DNA of 64,000 nucleotides from Tiliqua scincoides. Lineage: Eukaryota > Chordata > Lepidosauria > Squamata > Scincidae. The translations under genes were made by a program, and so were the position numbers. This document shows positions 1-10,838 of this stretch, piece by piece. How positions within the stretch are numbered: position 1 is the first letter of the stretch; each line of letters opens with the position of its first letter. The notes beneath the pieces are model-generated. The model ran no database searches. It was not told the origin of the DNA and saw only the letters and a list, made by a program, of their open reading frames with translations. The stretch is taken from contig NC_089826.1 of NCBI RefSeq assembly GCF_035046505.1, positions 82,904,254-82,968,253 of the forward strand, written 5' to 3'.

Positions 1-987
1 AGCCTCTCTAACTTGGCTGGTTAGCCATGCGGGCACTCTCCTGGATTTAGTGGAACCCTTCTTTCTTTGCGGTATACACCTCTGCTGGGCCTCTATTACT
101 GTTGTTTTAAGCAGCCTCCATGCATTCTGGAGAGACTGGACTCTTTTTACCCTCCCTTTCAACCTCCTTCTAACCAGCCTCCTCATTTGAGCGAAGTCCG
201 CCCGTCGGAAGTCAAGGGTTTTTGTGAGAGATTTGCCTGGTATTCTTCCCCCAACGTGCACGTCAAAACGGATCGCAGCATGATCACTGTTCCCCAATGG
301 CTCAGTAACGTTTACATCTCTAACCAGGTCCTGCGTACCGCACAAAATTAAATCCAGAGTCACCTGTCCTCTGGTGGGCTCCGTGACTAGCTGATCTAAG
401 CCACAGTCATTCAGCACGTCAAGAAATCCGGTTTCCTTATCGTGACCAGAACACAAATTGACCCAGTCAATATGAGGATAATTGAAGTCCCCCATGATTA
501 CAACCCTGTCCCTCCTTGTCACCTCCCTGATCTGTTTCCTCATTTCAAGGTCCCCATCAGATTTCTGGTCTGGAGGACGATAGCACGCCCCCAGTATTAC
601 ATCGCTGCACAAGCCTGGTAATTTAACCCACAAAGATTCTACGGTGGAGTCGGACCCACCTTCAATCTCTACTTTGCTGGATTCTATCCCTTCCTTAACA
701 TAAAGGGCCACCCCACCTCCAACACGCCCCTGCCTGTCCCTCCTGTAGAGTTTATAGCCCGGGATTGCGGTATCCCACTGATTCTCCGCATTCCACCAGG
801 TTTCCGTTATGCCCACTATGTCAATATTTTCCCTTGTCACCAGACATTCCAGTTCTCCCACCTTTGCTCGTAGACTTCGGGCATTCGCATAAAAGCATTT
901 ATACACGGAATGCCCCAGGATGGGCTGCTTATTCGCTCCTTTGTCCCCGCATCCTCTCATTGTGCCAAACCATCTATCACATCCCAT
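1..987 (-). CDS. CR1 ORF2, N-terminal endonuclease part (open to window edge)
   Basis: The minus-strand frame is free of stops from about 1072 to position 1, roughly 357 codons; the first ATG is at 987. It encodes an APE-type endonuclease that nicks target DNA for target-primed reverse transcription. Visible motifs in order: GITETWW with the catalytic Glu, MGDFNYPHIDW with the Asp-x-Asn pair, and GNSDHAAI with the terminal Asp-His pair. The linker towards the reverse transcriptase follows (CIPQRKKGSTKSRRVPAWL near 60). The other CR1 bodies in the window carry several frameshifts, so this copy is clearly younger. Whether the whole ORF2 is intact cannot be judged because the reverse transcriptase is outside the window. 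Confidence 0.85.
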   Translation of the reverse strand, partial: MGCDRWFGTMRGCGDKGANKQPILGHSVYKCFYANARSLRAKVGELECLVTRENIDIVGITETWWNAENQWDTAIPGYKLYRRDRQGRVGGGVALYVKEGIESSKVEIEGGSDSTVESLWVKLPGLCSDVILGACYRPPDQKSDGDLEMRKQIREVTRRDRVVIMGDFNYPHIDWVNLCSGHDKETGFLDVLNDCGLDQLVTEPTRGQVTLDLILCGTQDLVRDVNVTEPLGNSDHAAIRFDVHVGGRIPGKSLTKTLDFRRADFAQMRRLVRRRLKGRVKRVQSLQNAWRLLKTTVIEAQQRCIPQRKKGSTKSRRVPAWLTSQVREA

Positions 988-1320
988 CTCCCTAACTTTC
1001 CCAATTTCTTCTCCTACCCTGCCTTTGTCTTGTTGTTCTATAACCTCCCCATCCTCATCCCATAGGGACGAGGAGTCCCGAACCGGATGCCCCTCAGCTC
1101 CTGTCGGCCTTCCCCCAGGGATCAGTTTAAAAGCTGCTCTGCCACCTTTTTAATGTTATGCGCCAGCAGTCTGGTTCCATTCTGGTTCAAATGGAGCCCG
1201 TCCCTCTTGTACAGGCCCCGCTTGTCCCAAAACGTTCCTCAGTGCCTAACGAATCTAAACCCCTCCTCCCTACACCACCGTCTCATCTCAGTTTGACACA
1301 GAGCTGCCATTTTCAGCGAC
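1..1320 (-). mobile_element. CR1 LINE, 5' half (ORF1 end plus ORF2 endonuclease), runs off left edge
   Basis: Reading the minus strand from about 1300 downwards, I see the end of a CR1 ORF1 (ending near 1130 with DGLHLNQNGTRLLAHNI, the conserved block of the CR1 ORF1 esterase-like domain) and then ORF2 with its endonuclease. Positions 1-115 are nearly identical to 16788-16900 of a second CR1 copy, which confirms the family and shows that the reverse transcriptase of this copy lies beyond the window edge. ORF1 has at least one break near 1240; ORF2 is open. The element sits inside an SLC2A9 intron, antisense to that gene. Confidence 0.93.
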
Positions 1321-2445
1321 TGCCCTGCACTGAGTATAATGTCTAGTTGTGTCTGAAGTGTAGGAAGTCTGTAAAGCATAAATGTTCTGAGGTGGATTAT
1401 GTGTCATGAAAAGCAGTGCCATTTTTACGAGCCCAATTTTCAACGTACTGCACATTCATTATCACTTAAATGCCACTCGTTCATTGTAAAAATGAACGTC
1501 CCTCTTTTTTTTATATAAATCCAAGCCATTTCCATCCCAGGCTATTTATGTGTCATGTTATGTGCGGTTCCCTGATCCTGCTTCTTTCACCTTTGCTTTT
1601 TTTATCTGCTGTACAGTACGTGCTTTCTCAAACTGATCTGTTTTTACAGTGCTGCCAAGAAGACCATCTTGGTTTCTGTTGATTGTCCTACAGCAAAGAC
1701 ATGACATGGCAAATTATTATTTTATGTGTGCAGTGGCTCTGTCTCCAGACTTTCCATTTCTCTTTGCAAGGGGCAAAAGGAACTCTTTGGCGATATTCAC
1801 ATGGACGTACTGGAATGTAAATATGAAACAGATGCCAGCTTAACTGGTGCAGACATTGCCAACACTTTCACTTCTGAATCTATCCCTGTGGTCTTGGTAC
1901 TGGCTGCATACCAGCTGGTAAAGGAAGCAGGCTTTAATCCCATAGTGTAATGGCTGAGAATGAGCCAAGAATTAGAGAAAGTCCAGGCTGAAGCATGATG
2001 GTGTCATGAACACACAGCTTCAGGCAAGCTATTCTCTTCACCTGTAATTTGCAGGCAACAACACTAGCCCAATTTACAGGGTTGGTGTCAGGATGACTAA
2101 ATGTATGTGAAGTACTTAGATTCTCTATAAAGTATTATATATATGCTAACTGTTTTTATTATAGAAATCATTGAGCATCAGCCTCCTTAACTCCACATTT
2201 GATTGTAGCAAGTGAGTGGGGATGTACAGCTTAGGCTTCAAAATGTACAATTGTTGCATGACATTTTATATTTGAACCTGGTCAAATGACCTGTAAAGGG
2301 ATCAATCCATGATCATCCTTCCCATAAATATTAAGAATTCTCTTAAGAGTGTCATTCAGGAGAGATTCTGGATGGTTGGGCCCTTATAAAAAAAAAGGAT
2401 GAAAACTTTTTATTCTGCCAAAAAGGAAATATCAAATACATTCGC
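1321..2445. other. SLC2A9 intron sequence, nothing recognised
   Basis: This stretch lies upstream of the first visible SLC2A9 exon. I found no upstream SLC2A9 exon, no conserved frame and no clear repeat boundary in it. It is AT-rich with short open frames that look random. Confidence 0.5.
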
Positions 2446-2850
2446 ATCCTTCAGTCTTGGAGGACTCTGGTATCGCGCTCTGAAAAGTGGTTCTGGAACA
2501 GAGTGTCCTCTCCAGTGCGCAAAGCCTGGGTAAAGTAGATATGGAGGATAGACTGTTTCCCATGCAGCAAATCCCCCCTCTCCACGTCGCTGGAATGGTC
2601 CAATGGAAAGGCAGAAGCCAATATGGTTGGTTCCAGCGGCATTGCAGGAGTTGCCAGAACGTGACTGTGTTCAGCCATGAACTGCCTCAGGGACTCCGGC
2701 TCCGGATTTTGCCTCGAGGTTGACTCCTGAAGCCTTTTCCGTAACTGGATGTAGCCACAAGGCAGTGGAGGTTTGGGATCAGAGTTTTCCTTCTCTCAGA
2801 TGAGCTGCCTTCCCAGGCTAACGAGTCCCATCTACCCGGTGGGTAGATCT
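2446..2850 (-). mobile_element. Non-autonomous retroelement with the 3' end of the 26-37 kb LINE family
   Basis: Read on the minus strand, the last 60 bases (about 2506 down to 2446) match the 3' end of the LINE copies at 27.1, 30.4 and 37.5 kb: CTGTTCCAGAACCAC, then a variant of GCGCGATACCAGAGTC, then CTGAAGGATGC. The upstream 340 bases are unlike any LINE copy here and hold no long frame. This is what a chimeric SINE-like element riding on the LINE machinery would look like. The 5' boundary, near the CTACCCGG repeats at 2830-2860, is approximate. The alternative is a diverged LINE subfamily with another 3' UTR. Confidence 0.55.
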
Positions 2851-3248
2851 ACCCGGTCAAATATCATTATAGAAAATATTGGGCTCTGATATTTTAATTA
2901 AAGAAACTAGATGACTAGTTGTAAACCTGTAGGCAGATGAAGGTAGGCAACCCATGCCAACCTATTGCATGGAACAACCACCTCAGCTTGTCTCATGGAT
3001 GAACTGACAGTGGTGTAGCCATGTGGCATTGCCTCGGCAGTGCTAAACATCTCTAGTGTGTAAAAGACCTCAACGTGCCCCTTTTACAGTACTGGAAGGA
3101 GAATGCCAGGTCCAATTTCTGCATAACCACAACTCCAGATATCTCTAGTGTAGTACCAAAAATTAGAGATGGCAAGATAAACAAAAAAAACTTGTTCTTC
3201 CTGATTAGGTATAGTGCTTCCTAAAGAGACTTGTGCCTTTCTTTGCAG

Positions 3249-3376
3249 GTGGAATCCCATTTGTCCTAACAGGAGAGTTCTTTCCCCAGGCTCAAAGGCC
3301 AGCTGCATTCATGATTGCTGGAATAATCAACTGGCTCTCCAACTTTGCAGTTGGACTCCTTTTCCCTTTCATTCAG
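3249..3376 (+). CDS. SLC2A9: SLC2A9 (GLUT9) penultimate coding exon
   Basis: This is a 128-bp exon bounded by a pyrimidine-rich acceptor ending CTTTGCAG and a donor CAG|GTAGGA. It enters in phase 1 and leaves in phase 0, encoding 42 complete codons ([20 protein letters not shown]... to ...LLFPFIQ). The peptide closely matches human GLUT9 (GGIPFILTGEFF..., [16 protein letters not shown]), a facilitative transporter of urate and hexoses in the plasma membrane. It covers the loop with the [12 protein letters not shown] motif after TM10 and the following membrane helix. GLUT5 or GLUT7/11 are less likely, because the [16 protein letters not shown] block and the DRD5 neighbour both favour SLC2A9. 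Earlier exons lie left of the window. Confidence 0.95.
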
Positions 3377-4369
3377 GTAGGAGCTCTGAATTGTATCAGC
3401 TAAATAATCAGCATTGAATGGTGAAATTGGAAAATGATAAAAATGGGGTTTGTGATTAAATTGAATTAAAACTCTTCCTTGATATCTGCACTGCAGTAAG
3501 CCTTTTCTTTCAGTTTTCCACACAGTTTGGCCACAAAATGGTGCTTTTAAAAAAGGATTTAAAATCAGACCCCAGTATCCATGAATTCCATATCCCGGAG
3601 GGGGGGGGTGTTCTGGAATGGAACCCCCCACAGATACTGGGGTCCCACTGTATTTTTCAGTCAAAAAATATTCACTTTCCACAGAAGAATAAAAGTAAAC
3701 TCATTAAAGATTTGTGCACTTTAGGAGTCACTTTGGTGTATTAATGGACTCCTGCTTTGCACTGTTAAGGACCATTTTTTCCCCCAAGAACTATCTGTTC
3801 TGCAGTAATGTGAAGCTTTTAGCAAACAATATACCCCCTCAATCTTGCAGAGAACCCAGCTGATGTAATGGAGCCTGACAGTACGTTCCAGGGATTCTCA
3901 TAGGTCCCACGAACTGGCAGACATTTGCATTTCTTCAGTACACTGCCTGGAGGTATATATGCCCAAGGCATAAAAAAAAGGTTACCCTTCTGAGAACAGT
4001 TGCATGGCCTAAAGAAGAAAGGTTGGTTTGATACTGATCCATGTGGGCAGTAAAGAGGCTAGCTGATCTTGTATGCAAACTTGAGGATCAGATACTTACA
4101 TGACTTCTCAGGAAAAAAAAAAAGTACTTTACTGGTACGAAAAAAATGTCATGTCACTGGTACGTTAGCCAAGTCTTTTGAAAATGTGCTTTCTGCTAAG
4201 TTGCAAACCCACAAACATGATATCTGCCAAAGCGTACTTTTACTGATCAGATAAATAAATGGGCTGATGACATCTTTGCTCCCCTGATAGATGTTAAAAG
4301 AAATATCACCATGTGCTGAGCTTTGGAAATGTTTAATATATTCCAACAAAGGGAATGGGATAGTGGCAT

Positions 4370-4611
4370 AGCTTAATGGCATAGCTAAAAGGGATGCAAA
4401 GCACTAAGTTTTGGAGGCACTGAACATGCCATACAAGCTGCCCCTCGCCCTCCCCTCCGGAGCCATTCCAGGTGGAGGGAGCAAAACAGAAGCATTTGCC
4501 TCTGTTTGGGTCCCACTGCCTGGAATGGCTCCACAAGGGAGGGGGAGAGGCTGCTCGCACAGCGCATTCAGGCCCCTCCAAAACTTAGTGCTTTGCACCC
4601 CCTCTAGCTAC
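4370..4611. mobile_element. hAT-type MITE, GTGGCATAGCTA family
   Basis: Left end AATGGCATAGCTAAAAGGG, right end CCCCTCTAGCTACACCACC. The copy folds back on itself: AAGCACTAAGTTTTGGAGG near the left end returns inverted as CCTCCAAAACTTAGTGCTTT near the right. It belongs to the commonest MITE family in the window. Target duplication is unclear; a second TAGTGGCATAGC motif lies just outside the left end. Confidence 0.75.
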
Positions 4612-4814
4612 ACCACCGGGATAGACCCAGTCTCTTATAATTGCACTGCAGCAAAAACCCACCTTTGGGTGGCCCTCTAGTCTACTGAGTGCCAGCCAGG
4701 TGTGACGGCTATTATAGTGATTCACATGGTTTGTAATTGCACGGTTAGGTCAGAAAGTGCCCAAATGCTTTTTGCAGGAATCAGTCCTAAATTAGGGCTA
4801 CAATCCTATACATT

Positions 4815-4911
4815 GTACAGGGCGGCAGGTTTTTTGCAAGGATTCCACGGCTCCCCTGGCTGGTTCCCATGGTAACCTGGGGAGCCACGGCTCACCGTTT
4901 GGGAACCACTG
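4815..4911 (-). mobile_element. hAT MITE fragment ending GTTTGGGAACCACTG
   Basis: The right end CGTTTGGGAACCACTG and the words GGAGCCACGGCTCACC match, inverted, the element at 50604-50764 that begins CAGTGGTTCCCAAACTGTGAGCC. The other end is lost or unrecognisable. Confidence 0.6.
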
Positions 4912-5885
4912 AGTTAAGCCGCCAACTGAGCTACACTTTTTAACTATACTAGTTCAACTCAAAGCAGGAAGAACAAAGAAGAGCTTAGAAAAATACCTCT
5001 CAGAGAGGTATGACCTTGCCACCTACTTCCCCAGCTTTTAAGGCAACATCATCAGTATGTACCAATCATGGGGCAGCATGTTGACAATGGGCAGGGCATG
5101 GAAGGAGCCAATCAATGCACAGCAATGGGAAGATGGCCCCCATCATCTCAGTGCCCCACATCCATTCACACAGGCTGCCTGACACGAGGGTGCCACAGCG
5201 CCACCTTCTATGGTGTGCATAAGCAGCAAAAACAGGGCAAAAACAGTCAGGAATTCCCAGCACTTTTGAGTTCAAACTTTTGGCTGCAGCAGAATGCGGA
5301 AAGGAAAATAGTTCCCTGGGTGCAGGCACATAGAAGGCAAGCCACACATGCCTTTCCACAGCTGCTGAGCCATGCTGAACATACACCCAGTGGCAAACCC
5401 CAGCTTCTCCTTTTGGAATAGGCCACAGGTCGCTCCTGTTTTTTCTCATAAAATCAAAGCCCTGCTCAATCAGTTGCTGCATAATTTCATCATGCGGTTT
5501 TAATAGAATATGGCTTGTGCCATTGGCTAGCAATTGACCCAGCTAGCTAAAAATAGCTCTGGTTCATGCATTCATGTTCACCCTTGGATGGCCATCTATA
5601 GGTTGTGTTCCCCATGAAACAAAACAGCTGCAAAAATGTTCCAGAAATTCACATGCATTTTTGAGAGTTTCTAAAATAAGAGGATTCTGAGCGTATGTCT
5701 CTCTTTAGGTCATGCCCTTTCCTCTAGAGACCATAATCCCAGACTGCTCAGTGTCTGCTCATCTACTCTGCGCATAGTCTTGGGAACTGTTTTCTTCCAT
5801 CTTTGTTCACGTGTTCTCAGGGTCCTGGTCTTGCTTCGGTAGTATTTGTAATGCTGGCTGGGGGAATGTTCTTTTGTATTTTCAG

Positions 5886-6143
5886 AAAGGCTTGCAGACG
5901 TATTGCTTCCTGGTCTTTGCCGTCATCTGTCTCGCCGGAGCCACTTACCTCTTTTTTGTTCTGCCTGAAACCAAGAACAAGACTCTTGCTGAAATCAACC
6001 AGGCATTTGCCAAGAAGAAGAAGGCACCTTCCGAAACCCGCGAAATGGACATCTTTGCCAATGACAGACAGTCCAGTGGCGGCCAAGAATGCAATTTTGC
6101 TTCTACGACGGACAATGGAGAAACCAAAAACAGAATTGTCTAG
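5886..6143 (+). CDS. SLC2A9: SLC2A9 (GLUT9) terminal coding exon with stop
   Basis: The acceptor TTTTGTATTTTCAG precedes AAA GGC TTG, and 85 codons run to a TAG at 6141-6143. The peptide starts KGLQTYCFLVFAVICLAG, spans the last membrane helix, then carries PETKNKTLAEINQAF, the sugar-transporter signature of TM12 and cytoplasmic tail. Human GLUT9 reads KSLDTYCFLVFATICITG and PETKNRTYAEISQAF at this place. The tail beyond AEINQAF is 48 residues, basic (AKKKKAP) then polar, longer than in human and without similarity I can place. The phase 0 junction agrees with the preceding exon at 3249-3376. The transporter acts in the plasma membrane of kidney and liver cells in mammals; its role in this species is inferred from family. 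Confidence 0.95.
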   Translation, partial: KGLQTYCFLVFAVICLAGATYLFFVLPETKNKTLAEINQAFAKKKKAPSETREMDIFANDRQSSGGQECNFASTTDNGETKNRIV

Positions 6144-7490
6144 AACCCCATTCATTTTTCTGGGTTCGCATCATACATTTGGATACCAAAATCACTCCTT
6201 CAGCCTGGTCATTTTTTTGTTTTTTCATCTCACTGGTTGTAGGAAAAATGACTGTAATTGTTCTGTGGTACCAGAGATGGAAGGATCTGATGCAAAATGA
6301 ACAGAGGCAAACGGCGGAGAGAAGGGTTGCTGGCGGAACTGAAACTGCTCATTGATTCATTGGAAAGGATGCAAATTCAAAATGGATCATCGTTTACGGA
6401 TATAGGTCATTGGGCAGAAAGAGGATCAGTGCCCGCCTCTGTTAGTCAATACCCCACACACTTAATTTGCTATTGGGGGTCTTTGTAAGACCCGCTCCTC
6501 TAACTGGAGACCATGATGTGATCTTTTGGCCTCACCAGCTTGCACTACATGTCCTGGAATGTTTTTGAGCTTTTCCAAGATACCCTCTAAATCTGAAGTA
6601 AAAAAACTGTGACTTTCAGGGTACTTCCTGTAAGGTCCTTAGCTACCTGGCTGTGTCTGCCTAACGCCATCTGTCTTGGGGCTGTAGGGGGAGTGGCATG
6701 ACAACATGATCTTTGGACAGACTTCTTCAATGGGTGGGGCCGCCCTCTGAAAGCCGCTCCTGCAGTTGTCCACAACTTTCAAAACTGCTACAGAAATGTG
6801 CTTCTGTTATCAGAAACGAGTCTTATTTCATTTTCATATTGTATCATCTGATCAACAAAAGCTCACCGCTTTGGGCTCTAAGCCCAGGAATTCCTTTGCT
6901 CAAGGAAGAACTGTTTAGCATTTATTATGACATGTTGCACAAATTCTTGAACTCTTACAACAGGGGCTCCCAAAGTGTGCATCTCAATGTCATGGCACGC
7001 TCACAGGGGCACCATGAGATGTCCCTAGTGGCCCCTTCTATCAGTTCCCCCCAGGGCACTGCCATCTTGTATCTTGCAAGATGTCACAAGATCATAAGAA
7101 GGTGGCCCCCAGTTGAGCCGGGTAGGAGAGGCTGTGGGGGCGCTGCAACCCAGGTAAGTTGGGGAACCATTGTCTTACACTGTCTGCATATACGGAATTA
7201 TTTAAATCTCAGGTGTTGCCATTTTTTGTTTGTCTATATTGTTTCATACCTTTAAATGAAATCAGAGAAGCAATTTCTATAAGAAACTATCTTGCTGTGT
7301 CTTAAAGGGCGGTGCTTTCATTTAAGCCCAAATGCTACTTTTTTTAGCACTTCAACATTGTTTTCCTGGAGTGGCAGCCACTTTCTGAACAACTGAATTT
7401 TGAAAGCTGACCAGCAACATGGAGCAAATGCACTTCGTTTCAGGCAGAGCCAGGCCAGTTGTAATAAAGAAAATCATTCTTATGGTTTGA
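6144..7490 (+). other. SLC2A9: Probable SLC2A9 3' UTR
   Basis: Sequence downstream of the TAG. The first plausible poly(A) signal AATAAA is at 7463-7468, about 1.3 kb after the stop, with a T/G-rich stretch behind it. A hAT MITE (6961-7172) lies inside. Other AATAAA words occur at about 9625 and at 10041-10046, so the real end could be further out. Transcript data would be needed to choose. Confidence 0.45.
6961..7172. mobile_element. hAT MITE with 8-bp target duplication
   Basis: Starts CAGGGGCTCCCAAAG and ends GGGGAACCATTG. It is flanked by TCTTACAA (6953-6960) and TCTTACAC (7173-7180), 7 of 8 matching. It would lie in the SLC2A9 3' UTR. Confidence 0.8.
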
Positions 7491-7646
7491 ACTACTGTAC
7501 ATCCAATTTGGGCTTCTGGGAAAATGTCTTGGATCACGTACTAATTTTCAGTTATTATTTTACTTAAATGTAACTGCCTGAATCTAAAAATTGCAGGATT
7601 TTAAGAAGCCGAACAAGTCCAGATGCCAAGTTGCATTGCCAGTCTA

Positions 7647-7825
7647 GGGTCCGATCCTATCCAATTTTCCAGCACCGGTGCAGCCAAAATACAGCCCCAA
7701 GATAAAGGAACAAATGTTCCCATACCTTAAAGAGACCTCTGTGACTGCTGCCCCACCACAAGATGTGGTGCATACCCCATTGATACTGTTGCACCAGCAC
7801 TGGAACATTGGATAGGATTGGGCCT
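7647..7825. mobile_element. Palindromic MITE, GGGCCCAATCCTATCC family
   Basis: Left end GGGTCCGATCCTATCCAAT, right end TTGGATAGGATTGGGCC. The ends are inverted and the interior (CCAGCACCGGTGCAGC against GTTGCACCAGCACTGG) is also inverted. CTA flanks both sides (7644-7646, 7826-7828). Related copies at 45400, 52410, 53387 and 59844. A PIF/Harbinger origin is inferred from 3-bp duplications. Confidence 0.7.
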
Positions 7826-8060
7826 CTAGATGTCAGGCATATTCTTAACCCTAAAGTCATTGCCCAAGGAACTACCCAAGGTTATTTGGGGGCAGTGCAC
7901 GCAAGAGATTGTTGATTCCTCTACATTAATACATTGATGTTAATATATAATACATAAACTTTGTATTTTTGGTGTCATTTGAATCATACTGATGTAAAAC
8001 TGGAGTAATGGTAGCAGATAGATTCTATTGAAATAAGGTTGTTGACTTGTATACCATCTT

Positions 8061-8062
<2 letters not shown>

Positions 8063-8093
<31 letters not shown>
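8063..8093. repeat. (TC)n microsatellite
   Basis: About fifteen uninterrupted TC units. Confidence 0.95.
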
Positions 8094-8097
<4 letters not shown>

Positions 8098-8161
8098 GGC
8101 TTGTTCATTTATTTTGGCTTGACTTGGTATTGCATGGGCCTTGGAAGTTAAAAATTGTCCC

Positions 8162-8279
8162 AGTATAACTAGCTCCCACTGCCCAGAATGTCTCTGAAGG
8201 GGAGGGGGAGGGGCCGCTGGCACAGTGTGTTTAGGAGTCTGCAAAACTTATTGCTTTGCACCCCCGCTGGCTACACCAC
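8162..8279. mobile_element. hAT-type MITE, GTGGCATAGCTA family, internally deleted
   Basis: Carries the family words AAGGGGAGGGGGAGGGGCC, TGCAAAACTTATTGCTTTG and the right end GGCTACACCACTG. Only a short CAGTATAACTAG remains of the left part. Confidence 0.65.
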
Positions 8280-9130
8280 TGAGCCAAAGTGATGCCAAAG
8301 CAGCAGTCCAGTTAGTTAATAAAAACTGACAGTACCAAAGATTTCCTATTTCCTTTCCACTACACCGACCTCTTGATTGATAACCCCACAGACTCCTAAT
8401 AACTGACCTATTAATCTTTAATGACTTAATTAAGGGCAAATTGGCCTCTGTATAAGTCTTCCCAAGATCCTGAACATCGTGACTCTTTTATAACTGAACG
8501 CACAGATGTTGTTGCATTTGCCTAGACAGTGGAGACCACTGTCTTCTTGTCTTGTCTTCTTGTATGGATGTATTGAGCTTTCTCTTTCTATGTACAACTG
8601 CATATGTACAGAAGGGCATATATCTGGCCAAGTATCCACAGCGTTCTGGGGCAAACTTTCTATTGTCCCATCTCATACCTACCTCAGGTTTGAATGGCAG
8701 CTGCAACCCCCCCTCATCAAACTTAGATGCAGTGACCTGAGCCATGACGTTGCCTGTAGTGACATCCAATTTCTGCTCTGTATCTTTGGGGGGGGGGGTT
8801 GCCAGAATCAATGCATGTCAGTGCCTCCACCTTCTCCTCCACTGCCTACCTTATCTTCAAAACCTGCCAGGCTGGAAGGATCTTGAAGTTCCACTCCCAA
8901 GATCCTCCTCACTTGACAAGTGCGAAGAGAACAACTCCTTGTCAATAGTCAACTGGTTTGCACAAAGGGGCAAATTTCATGGTTAAGATACGTTAGAGTG
9001 CCTTCTGTCATATGAAGCAGAGAATTTTGTGCATTCATAGGAACATAGAAAGCCGTCCTATATTGAGCCAATCTGGTATTTGCAGTTTCACTTATTTACG
9101 GTTCTTCTTCCCCCCCCCCCCACACACGCA

Positions 9131-9638
9131 TTACCTTCATTTTTCTTTATTTTCTTGTTTAACACAGAATCAGTGCCTTGCTTAACAGAGGATCGTGACA
9201 TTCGGGCAGGCAGCCTGCATGCTAGAGGGACACAGCCAGAACATTAACAGGAAGCAGAATCTGTCCTGCTTCCTGTTAACATTTGGTTAGTCTCCTCCCT
9301 CTAGCACAGGGCTATCCACACCCTGGCCTGAGAGCTGGATCCAAGGTCCAGAAGAACCTGTCTACCCAGTGAGCGGACCTTACCGTTCCACCAGGTCACC
9401 GCATATAGTCCTCCTTGATCAGGGGACAGGGACACTTTGGGCAGTTGCATCTGCCTGGTCATCCTGTCACACAGCCTTCTGGGGTGCTGGGCAGCAGATG
9501 GAAACCCCATTTCCAATCCACAGCAATGGCAAGTTTGGCCATTGCTGTTCTTGTGTGTAGACTCCTTGCCTGCATGTTGTGTTCCTGTGTTAAACCATAC
9601 ACTGTTTCTGTGTTAAACAAGAAAATAAAGAAAACCAA
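9131..9638. repeat. Fold-back element with 30-bp inverted ends
   Basis: TTTCTTTATTTTCTTGTTTA plus ACACAG near 9145-9172 returns inverted near 9608-9634 (CTGTGTTAAACAAGAAAATA, AAGAAAA). A second, inner hairpin lies at 9244-9280 (TTAACAGGAAGCAG against CTGCTTCCTGTTAA). No similar copy was seen elsewhere in the window. It may be a short MITE; no clear target duplication. Confidence 0.55.
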
Positions 9639-10040
9639 ATGTAACGGGCACAGGACAGAGTTGTACATTGTTTTATATAGAGTTCCCCCATATCTGTGAT
9701 TTCTGTATCCAGGAAGGGGGGGGGGGTGCAGAAGGGAACTTCCAAGGATAATGGGGTGTCTGCATTTTCATTATTTTGCCATCCATTTCAGTAAGAAGGG
9801 AAGAAAAGGCATTCAAGATCATGCCATAATCCTCTGATTAGGTATGGTTAATTACTTTGAATGGAACCAATGAATGTTCTTTGTTTTATGTTGTATTATG
9901 TTTCACTGAATTTGAAGCTTAGACTGGGATACTGCTCATCTAGATTTTTTTTTGTCTCGTTTGACTGTCCAGTGACTTCCTGACTGTTGGAAGCCAACTA
10001 AACTTTCGCACTTGAGCCCAATGATATTTGTGTTTCAACA

Positions 10041-10046
10041 AATAAA
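10041..10046 (+). promoter_or_regulatory. AATAAA poly(A) signal candidate
   Basis: AATAAA followed by a T/G-rich stretch within 60 bp. It could be a distal end of SLC2A9, 3.9 kb after the stop. The word alone is weak evidence. Confidence 0.3.
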
Positions 10047-10223
10047 GTGACTGTAATACAGAACTGAATAAGGTACAGCTGTTACTTTTCACGTATTGTG
10101 CACAGTTTTTTTTCCCTTTGACACCTTTAAGTTACTCTGTGCTGTCTGAACACTCAAAAATCCAGACTTTAAGACTGAGATCCTGCTCCCCATTACTGCA
10201 TAGGCATGTGCTAGTCATGCTAG

Positions 10224-10464
10224 CAGTTCTCAAACTGTGGGTTGTGACCCCCCCAAATTGGGTCATGGCCCAATTTTTGGTGGGTCAATACCTTTGCAGC
10301 TTCTGGGTAGCACCAGCATGCAACCCACATTGTTGACTGCGTCGCTTCCCAGAATGCCTTGCATTTTGGGGCACTACCCAGAAGCCGCAAGTCATTCTGG
10401 GGTGTGATGTGGCTGCCGTGGCCAACAGAGTGAGTCACAATGCTAAAAAATTTGAGAACCACTG
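10224..10464. mobile_element. hAT MITE, GTTCTCAAACTGTGGG type
   Basis: Left end CAGTTCTCAAACTGTGGGTT, right end TTTGAGAACCACTG, with GGTCATGGCCCAATTTTTGG inside. Target duplication not recognisable. Confidence 0.7.
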
Positions 10465-10838
10465 GGTTATACATCAATTCACAGGAGTCAAGAACAGCCT
10501 GTCTCTCCATGCCACCAGAGAACCATGACAGTGCGCCTTCATGCTTCATTATATCCAGAGTCCATCCCACACCTCACACTGGTACCTTTATTTATTTATT
10601 TTTCAGTTTCTCTCCCTGAATAGCATTAAATTATCTCAGGAGAATTCATTAATTACTCTTAGGAGAACTAGAATTGGACCTTGCATAGGGTCCTTGGGAA
10701 GAATGGATTACCAAATTCTCCTCCAGGGAGGTCTTTAAATTAAGAAAATTGCCTGGACCAGTAGAGGATGTAAGCCTGATGTCAGGGCTAAACTCTCAGA
10801 AACCCTTGAAACTTTTGGTTCCTTTGCAGCATAGCCAT

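Larger units (their letters stand above)
3377..5885 (+). other. SLC2A9: Last intron of SLC2A9
   Basis: Intron of 2,509 bp between the two visible SLC2A9 exons, GTAGGA at the 5' end and TTTTGTATTTTCAG at the 3' end. It carries a hAT-type MITE (4370-4611), a second hAT fragment (4815-4911) and a G run at 3601-3608. No further exon is seen inside it; the frames at 5066-5533 have no recognisable similarity. Confidence 0.85.

Noticed and set aside
5066-5533. 155-codon minus-strand frame in the last SLC2A9 intron
   Set aside because: No recognisable domain, no splice context, and an overlapping + strand frame of similar quality.
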